Assembly (NCBI GenBank): GCA_030431825.1
Contig: JAUIIJ010000001.1
Location: forward strand, 62,001-126,000
Direction: 5' to 3'
Length of the DNA: 64,000 nt
Origin: Alphaproteobacteria bacterium
GTDB taxonomy: Bacteria > Pseudomonadota > Alphaproteobacteria > Rhodobacterales > Rhodobacteraceae
Below, one piece after another: positions 16,501-23,523 of the stretch. The first letter of the stretch is position 1; every line of letters starts with the position of its first letter. The position numbers and the translations under genes are program-made. A model generated the notes under the pieces. That model did not search any database, was not told the DNA's origin, and saw only the letters and a program-made list of their open reading frames with translations.

Positions 16501-17477
16501 CAAAGCCGTTTGCGGCCCCGGTTCCGGTCTTGCCGTTGTTCATGGATTTGCCCCTGATGCGCGGCGACGAAGTCGAACATGCGCCGCATCTGGCCGTGAC
16601 TGCAACACCGTGGCCGGGATCGGTTGCGCTATATGGGTCATCCTCGGATGACAGTTACGCGCTAAGCGAGATCATCGCTGCTCGATCCGTCGTGGGTCAG
16701 ACGGAAAACCCCCTCTTTCGCGCGCGTTCCGGGGTCTGGGACGGCGGAGAGGCGTTGCAGGTCAGGATGCTGAGCGGAGCGCTGGAATCGCGCGAGAAAT
16801 CCGCGATCCTGAATGGCGCCAATCTCGCGGCGATCGGGGATGGCACGAGCGGCAATTGGGAATTGTTTCAGTTCCGGAACGCCGAGTTGATTGCCGAAGA
16901 TACCTATCTGCTGACCGATCGATTGCGCGGGCAGGGTGGAAGTGACGGGATCATGCCGGCGACCTGGCCAGCCGGGTCATGGTTTGTCCTGATGGACGGA
17001 ACGCCGGCTCAGATCGATCTTGCAAGCGCGCACAGGCGCGTTTCCCGCCACTACCGCATCGGATCGGCGGCGCGCGGGTATGATGACCCTTCGTATACCC
17101 ATGTTGTCGAGGCATTCGATGGCAACGGTTTGCGGCCCTACTCGCCCTGCCATCTTGGGGTGTGGTCGGGGCAGAACGGCGATCTGCATTTCGACTGGGT
17201 TCGACGAACCCGTATCGACGGCGACAGCTGGGACTTGCCCGAGGTGCCGTTGGGCGAAGAAAACGAAGCCTATGTGGTGCGGATTTGGAGTGGCCCGACC
17301 CTGGTGCGGGAGATGACCGTCGGCTCGACAAACTGGGTCTATACCCGGTCGCTGCAAGATGCGGATGCCGTTCGTCTTCCGCTGCGCTTTGAAGTGGCGC
17401 AGGTATCGGTGCGCTACGGCTTTGGTCCATTTGCGTCGCTTGACGTGGGCGACCAGGGTGTCACGGATTCGGCATGA
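13527..17477 (+). CDS. g15: GTA host-specificity/megatron protein (g15)
   Basis: The largest gene of the cluster, 1316 residues, forming the central fibre at the tail tip and contacting the recipient. The first ~40 residues are a Gly/Ala-rich hydrophobic stretch (ILLSAVGAAIGGSIGG). A TIM-barrel glycoside-hydrolase-like domain occupies roughly residues 430-760, with two glutamates placed like a retaining glycosidase pair: Glu472 in CIGSEMRAL and Glu654 in WFTELGCAA. The C-terminal half has the phage-tail and rcc01698-like beta domains. The ATG at 13527 has GGAGG seven bases upstream; a GTG three bases earlier is less likely. The frame is intact to a TGA at 17475-17477. Confidence 0.93.
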   Translation: MATILLSAVGAAIGGSIGGTVAGLSSAVIGRAVGATLGQVIDQRLLGQGSEAVETGRVDRFRLTQSGDGNPIAQVYGRMRVGGQVIWASDFLERRSTTGGGGGKGSPSSPEVTSFSYSVSLAIAVCEGTIAGIGRVWADGEEVAQRDLNMRVYTGTDDQLPDPLIEAIEGEGFVPAYRGTAYVVLERVPLGRFGNRIPQFSFEVLRPEQADSRTYESDLAQLVKGAALIPGTGEYALATSAVHYTKGPGINWAANSNSPSGKTDFLTSFEMLNTELPSCGSVSLVASWFGSDLRCGQCEVKPKIEKRANEGGNMPWRVAGLDRADADEIEREDNRPIYGGTPTDQSVIQAIRHVNAKGGRVMFYPFILMEQTEGNGLEDPWTSADNQPALPWRGRITLSKAPGQIGSPDGTASADQEVASFFGTARASDFSVVGRAVEYTGPDEWGLRRFILHYAALCAAAGGVHAFCIGSEMRALTQIRGASGFPAVEEFRALAAEVRALLGPDTRIGYAADWSEYFGYQPQDGSGDRYFHLDPLWADENIDFIGIDNYMPLSDWREGDTHADARWDSIYNLDYLAANIEGGEGYDWYYQSSEAEAAQIRTPIEDQAHDEPWVWRYKDIRNWWQNPHHERIGGVRQEDPTNWVPASKPIWFTELGCAAIDKGTNQPNKFLDQRSSESSLPKYSDGSRDDLIQLQYLRAMLTYWADPANNPVSEVYDDAMIDMDNAYVWAWDTRPYPAFPNNLTLWSDGAIQSRGHWLNGRAGARTLASVVEEICRRSGVTEVDTSRLFGVVRGYAVEEVTSARAALQPLMLRYGFDAIERDGVLKFVMRGAGRPHVLDADALAVSGDLDGTVEYSREAEAEMTGRVRLRFVQSGADHEIVAEEAVLADTSTHSVTSSELQLAMTRSEGRQVAERWLAEARVSREAARFALPPSLMHLGAGDVVRLDTDQEDAHAVYRVDRVEQSELQLLETVRVERDIYKTSDLQEEVPGAKPFAAPVPVLPLFMDLPLMRGDEVEHAPHLAVTATPWPGSVALYGSSSDDSYALSEIIAARSVVGQTENPLFRARSGVWDGGEALQVRMLSGALESREKSAILNGANLAAIGDGTSGNWELFQFRNAELIAEDTYLLTDRLRGQGGSDGIMPATWPAGSWFVLMDGTPAQIDLASAHRRVSRHYRIGSAARGYDDPSYTHVVEAFDGNGLRPYSPCHLGVWSGQNGDLHFDWVRRTRIDGDSWDLPEVPLGEENEAYVVRIWSGPTLVREMTVGSTNWVYTRSLQDADAVRLPLRFEVAQVSVRYGFGPFASLDVGDQGVTDSA

Positions 17478-17538
17478 GGCGACTTGTCCCGAGATGCCGC
17501 GCAGCGGCCTGCGCGCGAGTCGAACCGGGGCAAAGGCA

Positions 17539-17877
17539 TCATCCATTGGCACACTCGATGCACCTGAGTGTCGCCGGATCGAGTTCAAGCCGTTTTGAGG
17601 AGATTTCGGAACCGCAATCGATGCAATAACCGAATTCACCTTCCTGTATTCGCGTGATCGCGGCCAGCAGACGTTGCTTCTGCTGGTCGCGTCTTTGCTG
17701 TTGCGCCTTGGCCATCGCCTGGCTCTGCAGCGCGTCCATGCGGCTCAGACGCCCGACGGATTGCTGGTCGAGCATGACGATATCTTGAGCTGCGCGCCCG
17801 CGTTCGCTGGTGTCGGACAGTTCCTTGAGCATCTGCTCGATCATGGCGGTGAAGCGGTTCAGTTCTGATACATTCAT
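17539..17877 (-). CDS. TraR/DksA family zinc-finger protein
   Basis: A 112-residue protein of the TraR/DksA family that would act on RNA polymerase through its secondary channel. The N-terminal half is a helical coiled-coil region with QQSVGRLSRMDALQSQAMAKAQQQRR, and the C-terminal half holds the zinc finger CIDCGSEISSKRLELDPATLRCIEC with all four cysteines. It is shorter than E. coli DksA and closer to the short DksA-like proteins common in alphaproteobacteria. The start MNVSELNRF at 17877 is preferred to an upstream in-frame ATG. It converges on the end of GTA g15 and diverges from cysE. Confidence 0.85.
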   Translation of the reverse strand: MNVSELNRFTAMIEQMLKELSDTSERGRAAQDIVMLDQQSVGRLSRMDALQSQAMAKAQQQRRDQQKQRLLAAITRIQEGEFGYCIDCGSEISSKRLELDPATLRCIECANG

Positions 17878-17909
17878 GTCATGAATATGCCACATCATTG
17901 CTTTGCGTT

Positions 17910-17937
17910 TTGCTTTTGCATGGTGCATGCCTATTCT
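17910..17937 (+). promoter_or_regulatory. Candidate cysE promoter
   Basis: TTGCTT at 17910-17915, a 16-base spacer and TATTCT at 17932-17937, about 25 bases upstream of the cysE start codon, in the short gap between the divergent dksA-like gene and cysE. Moderately good match to sigma70. Confidence 0.35.
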
Positions 17938-17961
17938 AGACGTGAAAAAGGAAGCGATGTC

Positions 17962-18765
17962 ATGGCCGAAACACGCAGAAAACTGTCACCTGTCGATCCG
18001 GTCTGGGACCGCATCAATCGCGAGGCGAGACAAGCGGTTCAGGACGAGCCGCTCATGGGTGGGTTGATTCACGCCTGCATCCTGCATCACAAGACGCTTG
18101 AAAAGGCGCTGTCCTACCGGATTTCGGCCAAGCTCTCCTCGAATGAAATGTCGATGGCGATCCTGCGTGAAATTGCCGATCAGGCCTATGAGGACTCGCC
18201 CGCGTTGATCGATGCGGCGCGCGCCGACCTGGTTGCGGTGTTCGAGCGTGACCCGGCCTGCCATCGCCTCTTGCAACCGATCCTGTATTTCAAGGGTTAT
18301 CAGGCCATGCAGGCCTATCGTGTCGGGCATTGGCTGTGGGACAACGGACAGCACGATCTGGCCTATTTCTTCCAGATGCGGGTGTCGGAGATTTTCGGGA
18401 TCGACATTCACCCCGCGGCGCGGATCGGCAAGGGGATCATGATCGACCATGCCCATTCGATTGTCATCGGTGAAACAGCCGTTGTCGGTGACAACGTGTC
18501 GATGCTGCACTCCGTGACATTGGGCGGAACGGGCAAGGAAGAAGAAGACCGCCATCCGAAGATCGAGGATGGTGTGCTGATCGGGGCCGGTGCCAAGGTG
18601 CTCGGCAACATTCGCGTCGGCCATTGCAGCCGGATCGCGGCGGGGTCGGTTGTGCTGGCGGATGTGCCGCCATGCAAGACGGTTGCTGGAATTCCCGCCA
18701 AGATCGTGGGCGAGGCCGGGTGTGACCAGCCTTCGATCTCGATGGATCAGATGTTCCCGGAGTAG
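17962..18765 (+). CDS. cysE: Serine O-acetyltransferase
   Basis: Makes O-acetylserine from serine and acetyl-CoA, the committed step to cysteine. The 267-residue protein has the helical SATase N-domain (DPVWDRINREARQAVQDEPLMGGLIHACIL) and a left-handed beta-helix of hexapeptide repeats. Catalytic residues fit: Asp148 in FGIDIHPAARIG and His163 in MIDHAHSIVIGE. The late loop GGTGKEEEDRHPKIEDGVLIGAGAKVLGN is typical. The ATG at 17962 was chosen because MAETRRKLSPVDPVWDRI matches the family start. A cysE gene beside the GTA cluster is a recurring arrangement in Rhodobacterales, from memory. Confidence 0.95.
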   Translation: MAETRRKLSPVDPVWDRINREARQAVQDEPLMGGLIHACILHHKTLEKALSYRISAKLSSNEMSMAILREIADQAYEDSPALIDAARADLVAVFERDPACHRLLQPILYFKGYQAMQAYRVGHWLWDNGQHDLAYFFQMRVSEIFGIDIHPAARIGKGIMIDHAHSIVIGETAVVGDNVSMLHSVTLGGTGKEEEDRHPKIEDGVLIGAGAKVLGNIRVGHCSRIAAGSVVLADVPPCKTVAGIPAKIVGEAGCDQPSISMDQMFPE

Positions 18766-18791
18766 CGCAGCCTCTCGCCTGCGCATTGCGG

Positions 18792-18820
18792 GCAGGCGCG
18801 GTTGACTGGCCCGCGCCTGC
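18792..18820. terminator. Hairpin between convergent cysE and pdhC
   Basis: GCAGGCGCGG at 18792-18801 pairs perfectly with CCGCGCCTGC at 18811-18820 (10 bp, 9-base loop). It lies between two converging genes and probably ends transcription from both sides, although no T-run follows on either strand. Confidence 0.5.
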
Positions 18821-18828
18821 ACCGAGTA

Positions 18829-20154
18829 TCAGGCCAGCATGACCATCGGATTTTCAAGGTTGTCCACGATCTGCTGCAGCAACCGGGCGCCCAACGCGCC
18901 GTCAATCACGCGGTGATCGACGGATAGGGTGACGGACATCACCGTCGCCACGGACAGGTCTCCATCCTCGCCGACCACCGGCTTCTTGACACCGGCGCCC
19001 ACCGCGAGGATCGCGCCGTGGGGCGGATTAATCACCGCATCGAAATTGTCGATGCCGAACATCCCCAGGTTCGAGATTGCAAAGCTGCCGCCCTGATATT
19101 CATGCGGCGCCAGCTTGCGGTCGCGGGCGCGGTTCGCCAGATCCTTCATCTCGGCAGAGAGGGCCGATAGTGATTTCATCTCTGCGTCTTTCAGCACCGG
19201 GGTGAAGAGACCGCCATCGATCGCGACCGCGACGGCGACATCCGAAGGGTCGAGCCGCAGGATCCGGTCACCCGCCCAGACCGCGTTGGCATCGGGGACC
19301 GCCTGCAGCGCCAGGGCGCAGGCCTTGATGATGAAATCATTGACCGACAGCTTGACGCCTCGGCTTGCCAGTTGTCCGTTCAGCTGCGCCCGGAACGCGA
19401 GCAGCGCGTCGAGGTGGATGTCGCGCCGGAGGTAGAAATGGGGGATCGACTGTTTCGCTTCGGTCAGTCGCGCCGCGATGGTCTTGCGCATGCCGTCGAG
19501 TTCGACTTCCTGATAGGCGCGCCCTTCGTAGAGCCGGATCACCGCGTCCGCGGAGGGGCCGGCGGCGATCGGGGCAGGGGAAGGAGCCGGGGACTGGCCG
19601 GAGGGGGGCGATGCGGTCGGGGTGGCCGCAGCTGGCGCGCTTGCCTTGGATTGCGAGCCCGTCACATCCGCCTTGACGATACGCCCGCGTGGTCCGGAAC
19701 CGGTGATCGAGCGCAGGTCGATCCCATTTTCCGCCGCGATCCGCCGCGCGAGAGGGGACGCGAAGATGCGCTCGCCATCATGTACCGGGGCGGCGGGGGT
19801 CTTGGCTGCGTTCGACGGCTCGGCTGCCTGTTCCGTCGTCGGCTCCGCACTGTCCTCGTCGCTGTTGTCGGCGGGGGGCGATGCGGGGGCGGCGATGTCA
19901 TCCGCAGTTTCACCGTCTTCGAGCAGCACGGCGATCGGCGTGTTGACCTTGACCCCCTGCGTGCCCTCGGCGACCAGAAGCTTGCCCACCGTGCCTTCAT
20001 CGACCGCCTCGAACTCCATCGTCGCCTTGTCGGTTTCGATCTCGGCCAGAAGGTCGCCCGAGGCGACGGTATCGCCCTCCTTGACGAGCCATTTCGCCAA
20101 CGTGCCTTCCTCCATCGTCGGAGACAGGGCGGGCATCAGGATTTCCGTCGTCAT
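18829..20154 (-). CDS. pdhC: Pyruvate dehydrogenase E2 (dihydrolipoyl acetyltransferase)
   Basis: Core subunit of the pyruvate dehydrogenase complex; passes the acetyl group from lipoate to CoA. Domains in order over 441 residues: one lipoyl domain (1-80) with Lys43 in [13 protein letters not shown], an Ala/Pro linker, a peripheral-subunit-binding domain (FASPLARRIAAENGIDL, GPRGRIVKADV), a second linker, and the catalytic acetyltransferase domain ending with the DHRVIDGALGARLL active-site motif. AAGGAGG precedes the start. It sits 10 bases after pdhB and ends the pdhA-VOC-pdhB-pdhC operon. The lipoyl domain is nearly identical to that of pdhB. Confidence 0.95.
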   Translation of the reverse strand: MTTEILMPALSPTMEEGTLAKWLVKEGDTVASGDLLAEIETDKATMEFEAVDEGTVGKLLVAEGTQGVKVNTPIAVLLEDGETADDIAAPASPPADNSDEDSAEPTTEQAAEPSNAAKTPAAPVHDGERIFASPLARRIAAENGIDLRSITGSGPRGRIVKADVTGSQSKASAPAAATPTASPPSGQSPAPSPAPIAAGPSADAVIRLYEGRAYQEVELDGMRKTIAARLTEAKQSIPHFYLRRDIHLDALLAFRAQLNGQLASRGVKLSVNDFIIKACALALQAVPDANAVWAGDRILRLDPSDVAVAVAIDGGLFTPVLKDAEMKSLSALSAEMKDLANRARDRKLAPHEYQGGSFAISNLGMFGIDNFDAVINPPHGAILAVGAGVKKPVVGEDGDLSVATVMSVTLSVDHRVIDGALGARLLQQIVDNLENPMVMLA

Positions 20155-20164
20155 CGTGGCCTCC

Positions 20165-21577
20165 TTACCTGTAGGTCACTTGTTTCACGGCGGCGATCAC
20201 CTCGTCGGTCGTGACCAGCGCATGTTTTTCAAGATTGGCGGCATAGGGCATCGGGACATCCTTGCCGGTGCAGTTGATGACCGGCGCGTCGAGATAATCA
20301 AAGGCCTCCTGCATCAGGACGGAACTGATGTAATTGCCGACCGAGCCCTGCGGCCAGCCCTCTTCCACGGTGACGCAGCGATTGGTCTTCATCACCGAGT
20401 CGACGATCGTCGCAGTGTCCATCGGACGCAGGGTTCGCAGGTCGATGACTTCGGCACTGATCCCGTCCCCGGCCAGTTTCTCGGCGGCTTCGAGCGCGTA
20501 TTTCATGCCGATGCCGAAACTGACGATGGTGACGTCGTCGCCCTGCTGCCAGATGCGGGCCTTGCCGAAGGGAACGGTGAAATCGTCCAGTTCCGGGACG
20601 TCAAAGCTGCGTCCGTAGAGGATTTCGTTCTCGAGGAAGATCACCGGGTTGGGATCGCGGATCGCGGATTTGAGCAGGCCCTTGGCGTCGGATGCGGAAT
20701 AGGGCATCGCCACCTTGAGCCCGGGGATCTGCATGTACCAGGCGGCGTAATCCTGGCTGTGCTGCGCGGCGACGCGCGCGGCGGCGCCATTGGGACCGCG
20801 GAACACCATCGGCGCGCCCATCTGGCCTCCGGACATGTAAAGCGTCTTGGCTGCGGAATTGATGATCTGGTCGATGGCCTGCATCGCGAAGTTGAAGGTC
20901 ATGAATTCGACGATCGGGCGCAAGCCGCCGAAGGCCGCACCGACGGCAACGCCGGCAAAGCCATGTTCGGTGATCGGGGTATCTATGACCCGCTTGCTGC
21001 CGAATTCATCGAGCAGGCCCTGGCTGATCTTGTAGGCGCCCTGGTACTCGGCGACCTCTTCGCCCATCAGGAACACGCTGTCATCCGCGCGCATTTCCTC
21101 GGCCATTGCATCGCGCAGCGCCTCGCGGACGGTTTGCTGTCTGAGCATGGTGCCTTCGGGCCAGTCCGGGACGGGCGCGGATTTCGGGGACGGGGGCGCG
21201 GATTTCGGGGACGGGGGCGCGGGTTTCGACGACGGGGGGGCGGATTTCGCGGGGTCCCCTGCGGGGACCGCCTTGGCATCCGCGTCACCCGCCTGCGCGG
21301 GTTCCGGCGCCTGGGGCAGCGTTTCGGCGCTTTCTCCTTCGGCGAGCAGCAGGGCGATCGGGGTGTTCACCTTGACGTTCTGCGTGCCCGCATCGACCAG
21401 CAGCTTGCCGATCGTGCCGTCGTCGACCGCCTCGAACTCCATCGTCGCCTTGTCGGTTTCGATCTCGGCCAGAAGATCGCCAGAGGACACGGTGTCGCCC
21501 TCCTTGACGAGCCATTTCGCCAGCGTGCCCTCTTCCATCGTCGGCGACAGGGCGGGCATCAGGATTTCGGTTGCCAT
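20165..21577 (-). CDS. pdhB: Pyruvate dehydrogenase E1 beta with N-terminal lipoyl domain
   Basis: Beta subunit of E1, 470 residues. Unlike most bacteria it carries a full lipoyl domain at the N-terminus (1-80, Lys43 in [13 protein letters not shown]), then a Pro/Ala/Ser/Lys linker, and from about residue 140 the transketolase-type domain ([45 protein letters not shown] ... [21 protein letters not shown]). This fusion is known from alphaproteobacteria. The linker is encoded by an imperfect 21-base tandem repeat at 21177-21252. It is 2 bases after the VOC gene and 10 before pdhC. GGAGG lies upstream of the start. Confidence 0.95.
   Translation of the reverse strand: MATEILMPALSPTMEEGTLAKWLVKEGDTVSSGDLLAEIETDKATMEFEAVDDGTIGKLLVDAGTQNVKVNTPIALLLAEGESAETLPQAPEPAQAGDADAKAVPAGDPAKSAPPSSKPAPPSPKSAPPSPKSAPVPDWPEGTMLRQQTVREALRDAMAEEMRADDSVFLMGEEVAEYQGAYKISQGLLDEFGSKRVIDTPITEHGFAGVAVGAAFGGLRPIVEFMTFNFAMQAIDQIINSAAKTLYMSGGQMGAPMVFRGPNGAAARVAAQHSQDYAAWYMQIPGLKVAMPYSASDAKGLLKSAIRDPNPVIFLENEILYGRSFDVPELDDFTVPFGKARIWQQGDDVTIVSFGIGMKYALEAAEKLAGDGISAEVIDLRTLRPMDTATIVDSVMKTNRCVTVEEGWPQGSVGNYISSVLMQEAFDYLDAPVINCTGKDVPMPYAANLEKHALVTTDEVIAAVKQVTYR
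21177..21252. repeat. 21-base tandem repeat inside pdhB linker
   Basis: Units at 21177-21197 and 21198-21218 are identical 21-mers (GCGGATTTCGGGGACGGGGG plus C); a third, diverged unit is at 21219-21239, and a partial fourth follows. In frame it codes the Pro/Ser/Lys/Ala linker between lipoyl and E1 domains. Unit length is a multiple of three, so copy-number change would keep the frame. Confidence 0.7.
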
Positions 21578-21579
21578 CT

Positions 21580-21969
21580 TCAGTTATCCTCCCCGGCCGG
21601 TGTCATCATTCCGACCACGTTTCCTTGTCCATCCTCGACACAGGCGCAGCGCCCGATCCCGGGATAATCCGTCGGCGGCAGGGCCTCTGCGCCGCCATTC
21701 GCCAGCGCCCAGTCATATCGCGCGTCACAGTCGGACACCTCGAAGGTCATGGTGCCGCCGCGGATCGGGGAACCGGCATCCGGGGTGTCGTCCGCACGCT
21801 GCATCAACGCGGCGGTCAGACCGTCGGCACCGCCGATCCCGTCGCCCTGGATCATGTGATAGCCTGCCTCTTCAAGACCCGGTACCGCCTCGAATTGCCA
21901 ACCGAACAGGCCGCCGTAAAATCTCTTGGCGGCCTCGACATCCTGCACGTGAATCTCGAAATGGGGCAT
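21580..21969 (-). CDS. VOC family (glyoxalase-fold) protein inside the pdh operon
   Basis: A 129-residue protein of the vicinal-oxygen-chelate fold, single-copy beta-alpha-beta-beta-beta pattern: [31 protein letters not shown], then [71 protein letters not shown]. His and Glu candidates for metal binding are seen (His3/His7 region, Glu in TFEVSD). Start ATG overlaps the pdhA stop by one base, and the stop is 2 bases before pdhB, so it must be cotranscribed with E1. Function is unknown; it could be a glyoxalase, a detoxifying enzyme, or a bleomycin-resistance-like protein. Confidence 0.85.
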   Translation of the reverse strand: MPHFEIHVQDVEAAKRFYGGLFGWQFEAVPGLEEAGYHMIQGDGIGGADGLTAALMQRADDTPDAGSPIRGGTMTFEVSDCDARYDWALANGGAEALPPTDYPGIGRCACVEDGQGNVVGMMTPAGEDN

Positions 21970-22985
21970 CAGGCCACCTCGTTCTGGGGAACCGCATCCG
22001 CATAGATATCGGTCCACAATTCGTCCAGTGACGGCTCGGGGCTGTCCTTTGCGAAATCGGCGGCGGCGTTGATGACGCTCTTGATTTCCTTGTCGATCGC
22101 CTTGAGATCCTCTTCGCTGGCATGTTTGCCGGTGAGCAGCATGCTGCGGACCTGTTCGATCGGGTCGCGCTCTTCGCGCATTTTCTGCACTTCCTCGCGG
22201 GTGCGGTACTTGGCCGGATCGGACATCGAGTGGCCGCGATAGCGGTAGGTCTTGACCTCGAGAATATAGGGGCCCTTGCCCGCGCGGCAGTGGGCGATGG
22301 CCTTGGCTCCTGCATCCCTGACCGAGACGACATTCATGCCGTCGACGATCTCGCCGGGAATGCCAAATGCGGCGCCGCGCGTATAGAGATCGGGGGTCGA
22401 GGTCGACCGTTGCTGGGCGGTGCCCATCGCGTATTGATTGTTCTCGATCACGAACACCACCGGCAGTTGCCAGAGTGCGGCCATGTTGAAGGTTTCATAG
22501 ACCTGGCCCTGGTTCGACGCGCCGTCTCCGAAATACGTGAAGGTCACGCGCCCGTTCTCGCGATACTTATCGGCAAAGGCCAGACCCGCGCCGATGGGCA
22601 CCTGCGCGCCGACGATGCCGTGCCCGCCGTAGAAATGCTTTTCCCTGGAGAACATGTGCATCGAGCCGCCCTTGCCCTTGGAATAGCCGCCCTCGCGTCC
22701 GGTGAGTTCGGCCATCACGCCGTCCGGGCTCATGCCGCAGGCGAGCATATGGCCGTGGTCGCGATAGGAGGTGATGCGCTTGTCGCCCTCTTCGGTCACC
22801 GATTCGAGCCCGACCACGACAGCTTCCTGACCGATATAGAGGTGGCAGAAGCCACCGATCAGCCCCATGCCGTAAAGCTGGCCCGCCTTTTCCTCGAAAC
22901 GTCGGATCAACAGCATTTCACGATAGAAAGTAGTGAGTTCTTCGGCGGAAACGTTGGGTTTCCTGGTGCTCTTGCGCGTGACCAT
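21969..22985 (-). CDS. pdhA: Pyruvate dehydrogenase E1 alpha
   Basis: TPP-binding alpha subunit of E1, 338 residues, decarboxylates pyruvate. It begins with the family helix SAEELTTFYREMLLIRRFEEKAGQLYGMGLIGGFCHLYIGQEAVVVGL. The TPP motif runs from FTYFGDGASNQGQVYETFNMAALWQLPVVFVIENNQYAMGT, i.e. GDG...NN with the usual spacing. The phosphorylation-loop region RYRGHSMSDPAKYRTREEVQ is conserved in sequence. GGAGGA precedes the ATG. A perfect inverted repeat lies 26 bases upstream of the start. First gene of the pdh operon. Confidence 0.96.
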   Translation of the reverse strand: MVTRKSTRKPNVSAEELTTFYREMLLIRRFEEKAGQLYGMGLIGGFCHLYIGQEAVVVGLESVTEEGDKRITSYRDHGHMLACGMSPDGVMAELTGREGGYSKGKGGSMHMFSREKHFYGGHGIVGAQVPIGAGLAFADKYRENGRVTFTYFGDGASNQGQVYETFNMAALWQLPVVFVIENNQYAMGTAQQRSTSTPDLYTRGAAFGIPGEIVDGMNVVSVRDAGAKAIAHCRAGKGPYILEVKTYRYRGHSMSDPAKYRTREEVQKMREERDPIEQVRSMLLTGKHASEEDLKAIDKEIKSVINAAADFAKDSPEPSLDELWTDIYADAVPQNEVA

Positions 22986-23010
22986 CGCGGCGCACTCCTC
23001 CTGCGTTTTT

Positions 23011-23030
23011 ATAGTTTAATGCTAAACTAT
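23011..23030 (-). promoter_or_regulatory. Inverted repeat (candidate operator) at the pdhA promoter
   Basis: ATAGTTTA at 23011-23018, a 4-base centre (ATGC), and TAAACTAT at 23023-23030 form a perfect 8-base inverted repeat. It is 26 bases upstream of the pdhA start, and read on the minus strand its 3' arm runs into a TATAAA-like -10 sequence, so a protein bound here would sit on the promoter. A/T-rich palindromes like this stand out in 63% G+C DNA. Confidence 0.55.
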
Positions 23031-23080
23031 GGATAGCGGCTCTGCAGGCGGATGGCGAGTGAAATTGACGCGGAGCACTC

Positions 23081-23380
23081 TTAGCGGATCACGATCTCGT
23101 CAGCGCGCAACAGGCCGAGCACCGAGCGCGCCTGCTGATCCAGAAGGTCGAGATCGAGATATTCGTCCGACAGGCGGCGGGTCAGGTTCTCGGTCGAGGC
23201 GATGTCCGCTTCGAGCCGGGTCAGTGTCTGGCGCAGGGCCTCGGCCTCGGCGGAGATCTCGACGCGCCGGAACAGGCCGTAATCACCCTGAACAGCGGCA
23301 AAGGTGAAATAGACGCATAACGCGAAGGTCGCCGCGAAATAGATCAGGCCCCCAAAGCCGGGGCGCGTCGAACGGGTCAA
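23081..23380 (-). CDS. ftsB: Septum formation initiator FtsB/DivIC family
   Basis: A 99-residue bitopic membrane protein: short cytoplasmic N-terminus, one membrane helix at about residues 11-29 (GLIYFAATFALCVYFTFAAV), then a periplasmic coiled coil (SAEAEALRQTLTRLEADIASTENLTRRL), and the family end YLDLDLLDQQARSVLGLLRADEIVI. FtsB works with FtsL and FtsQ in the divisome. It lies between aldolase and pdhA, the same place as in many alphaproteobacteria where ftsB is next to glycolytic/pdh genes. Symbol by family and position. Confidence 0.85.
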   Translation of the reverse strand: MTRSTRPGFGGLIYFAATFALCVYFTFAAVQGDYGLFRRVEISAEAEALRQTLTRLEADIASTENLTRRLSDEYLDLDLLDQQARSVLGLLRADEIVIR

Positions 23381-23523
23381 AATGCACTGCCTCTTAGCGC
23401 CCTTTGTGGGCGTTCTGGCTGCACTATGGCATAGGCGAATCGCCTTGTGAATCCCTGTTTATGGGGAAGGAGAGCCGGGAATCGGAAATTCCTAGCGCGT
23501 GGCCAAAAGGCCGCAGGCCGGAC

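Noticed and set aside
3234-17477. Reading the head-tail gene block as an inducible prophage
   Set aside because: No integrase, excisionase, repressor, replication or lysis genes and no attachment-site repeats at the borders; gene order and short tape measure match RcGTA-type gene transfer agents.
19622-21667. 681-codon open frame on + opposite pdhC/pdhB
   Set aside because: Shadow of the lipoyl and catalytic domains on the minus strand; no motif of its own.
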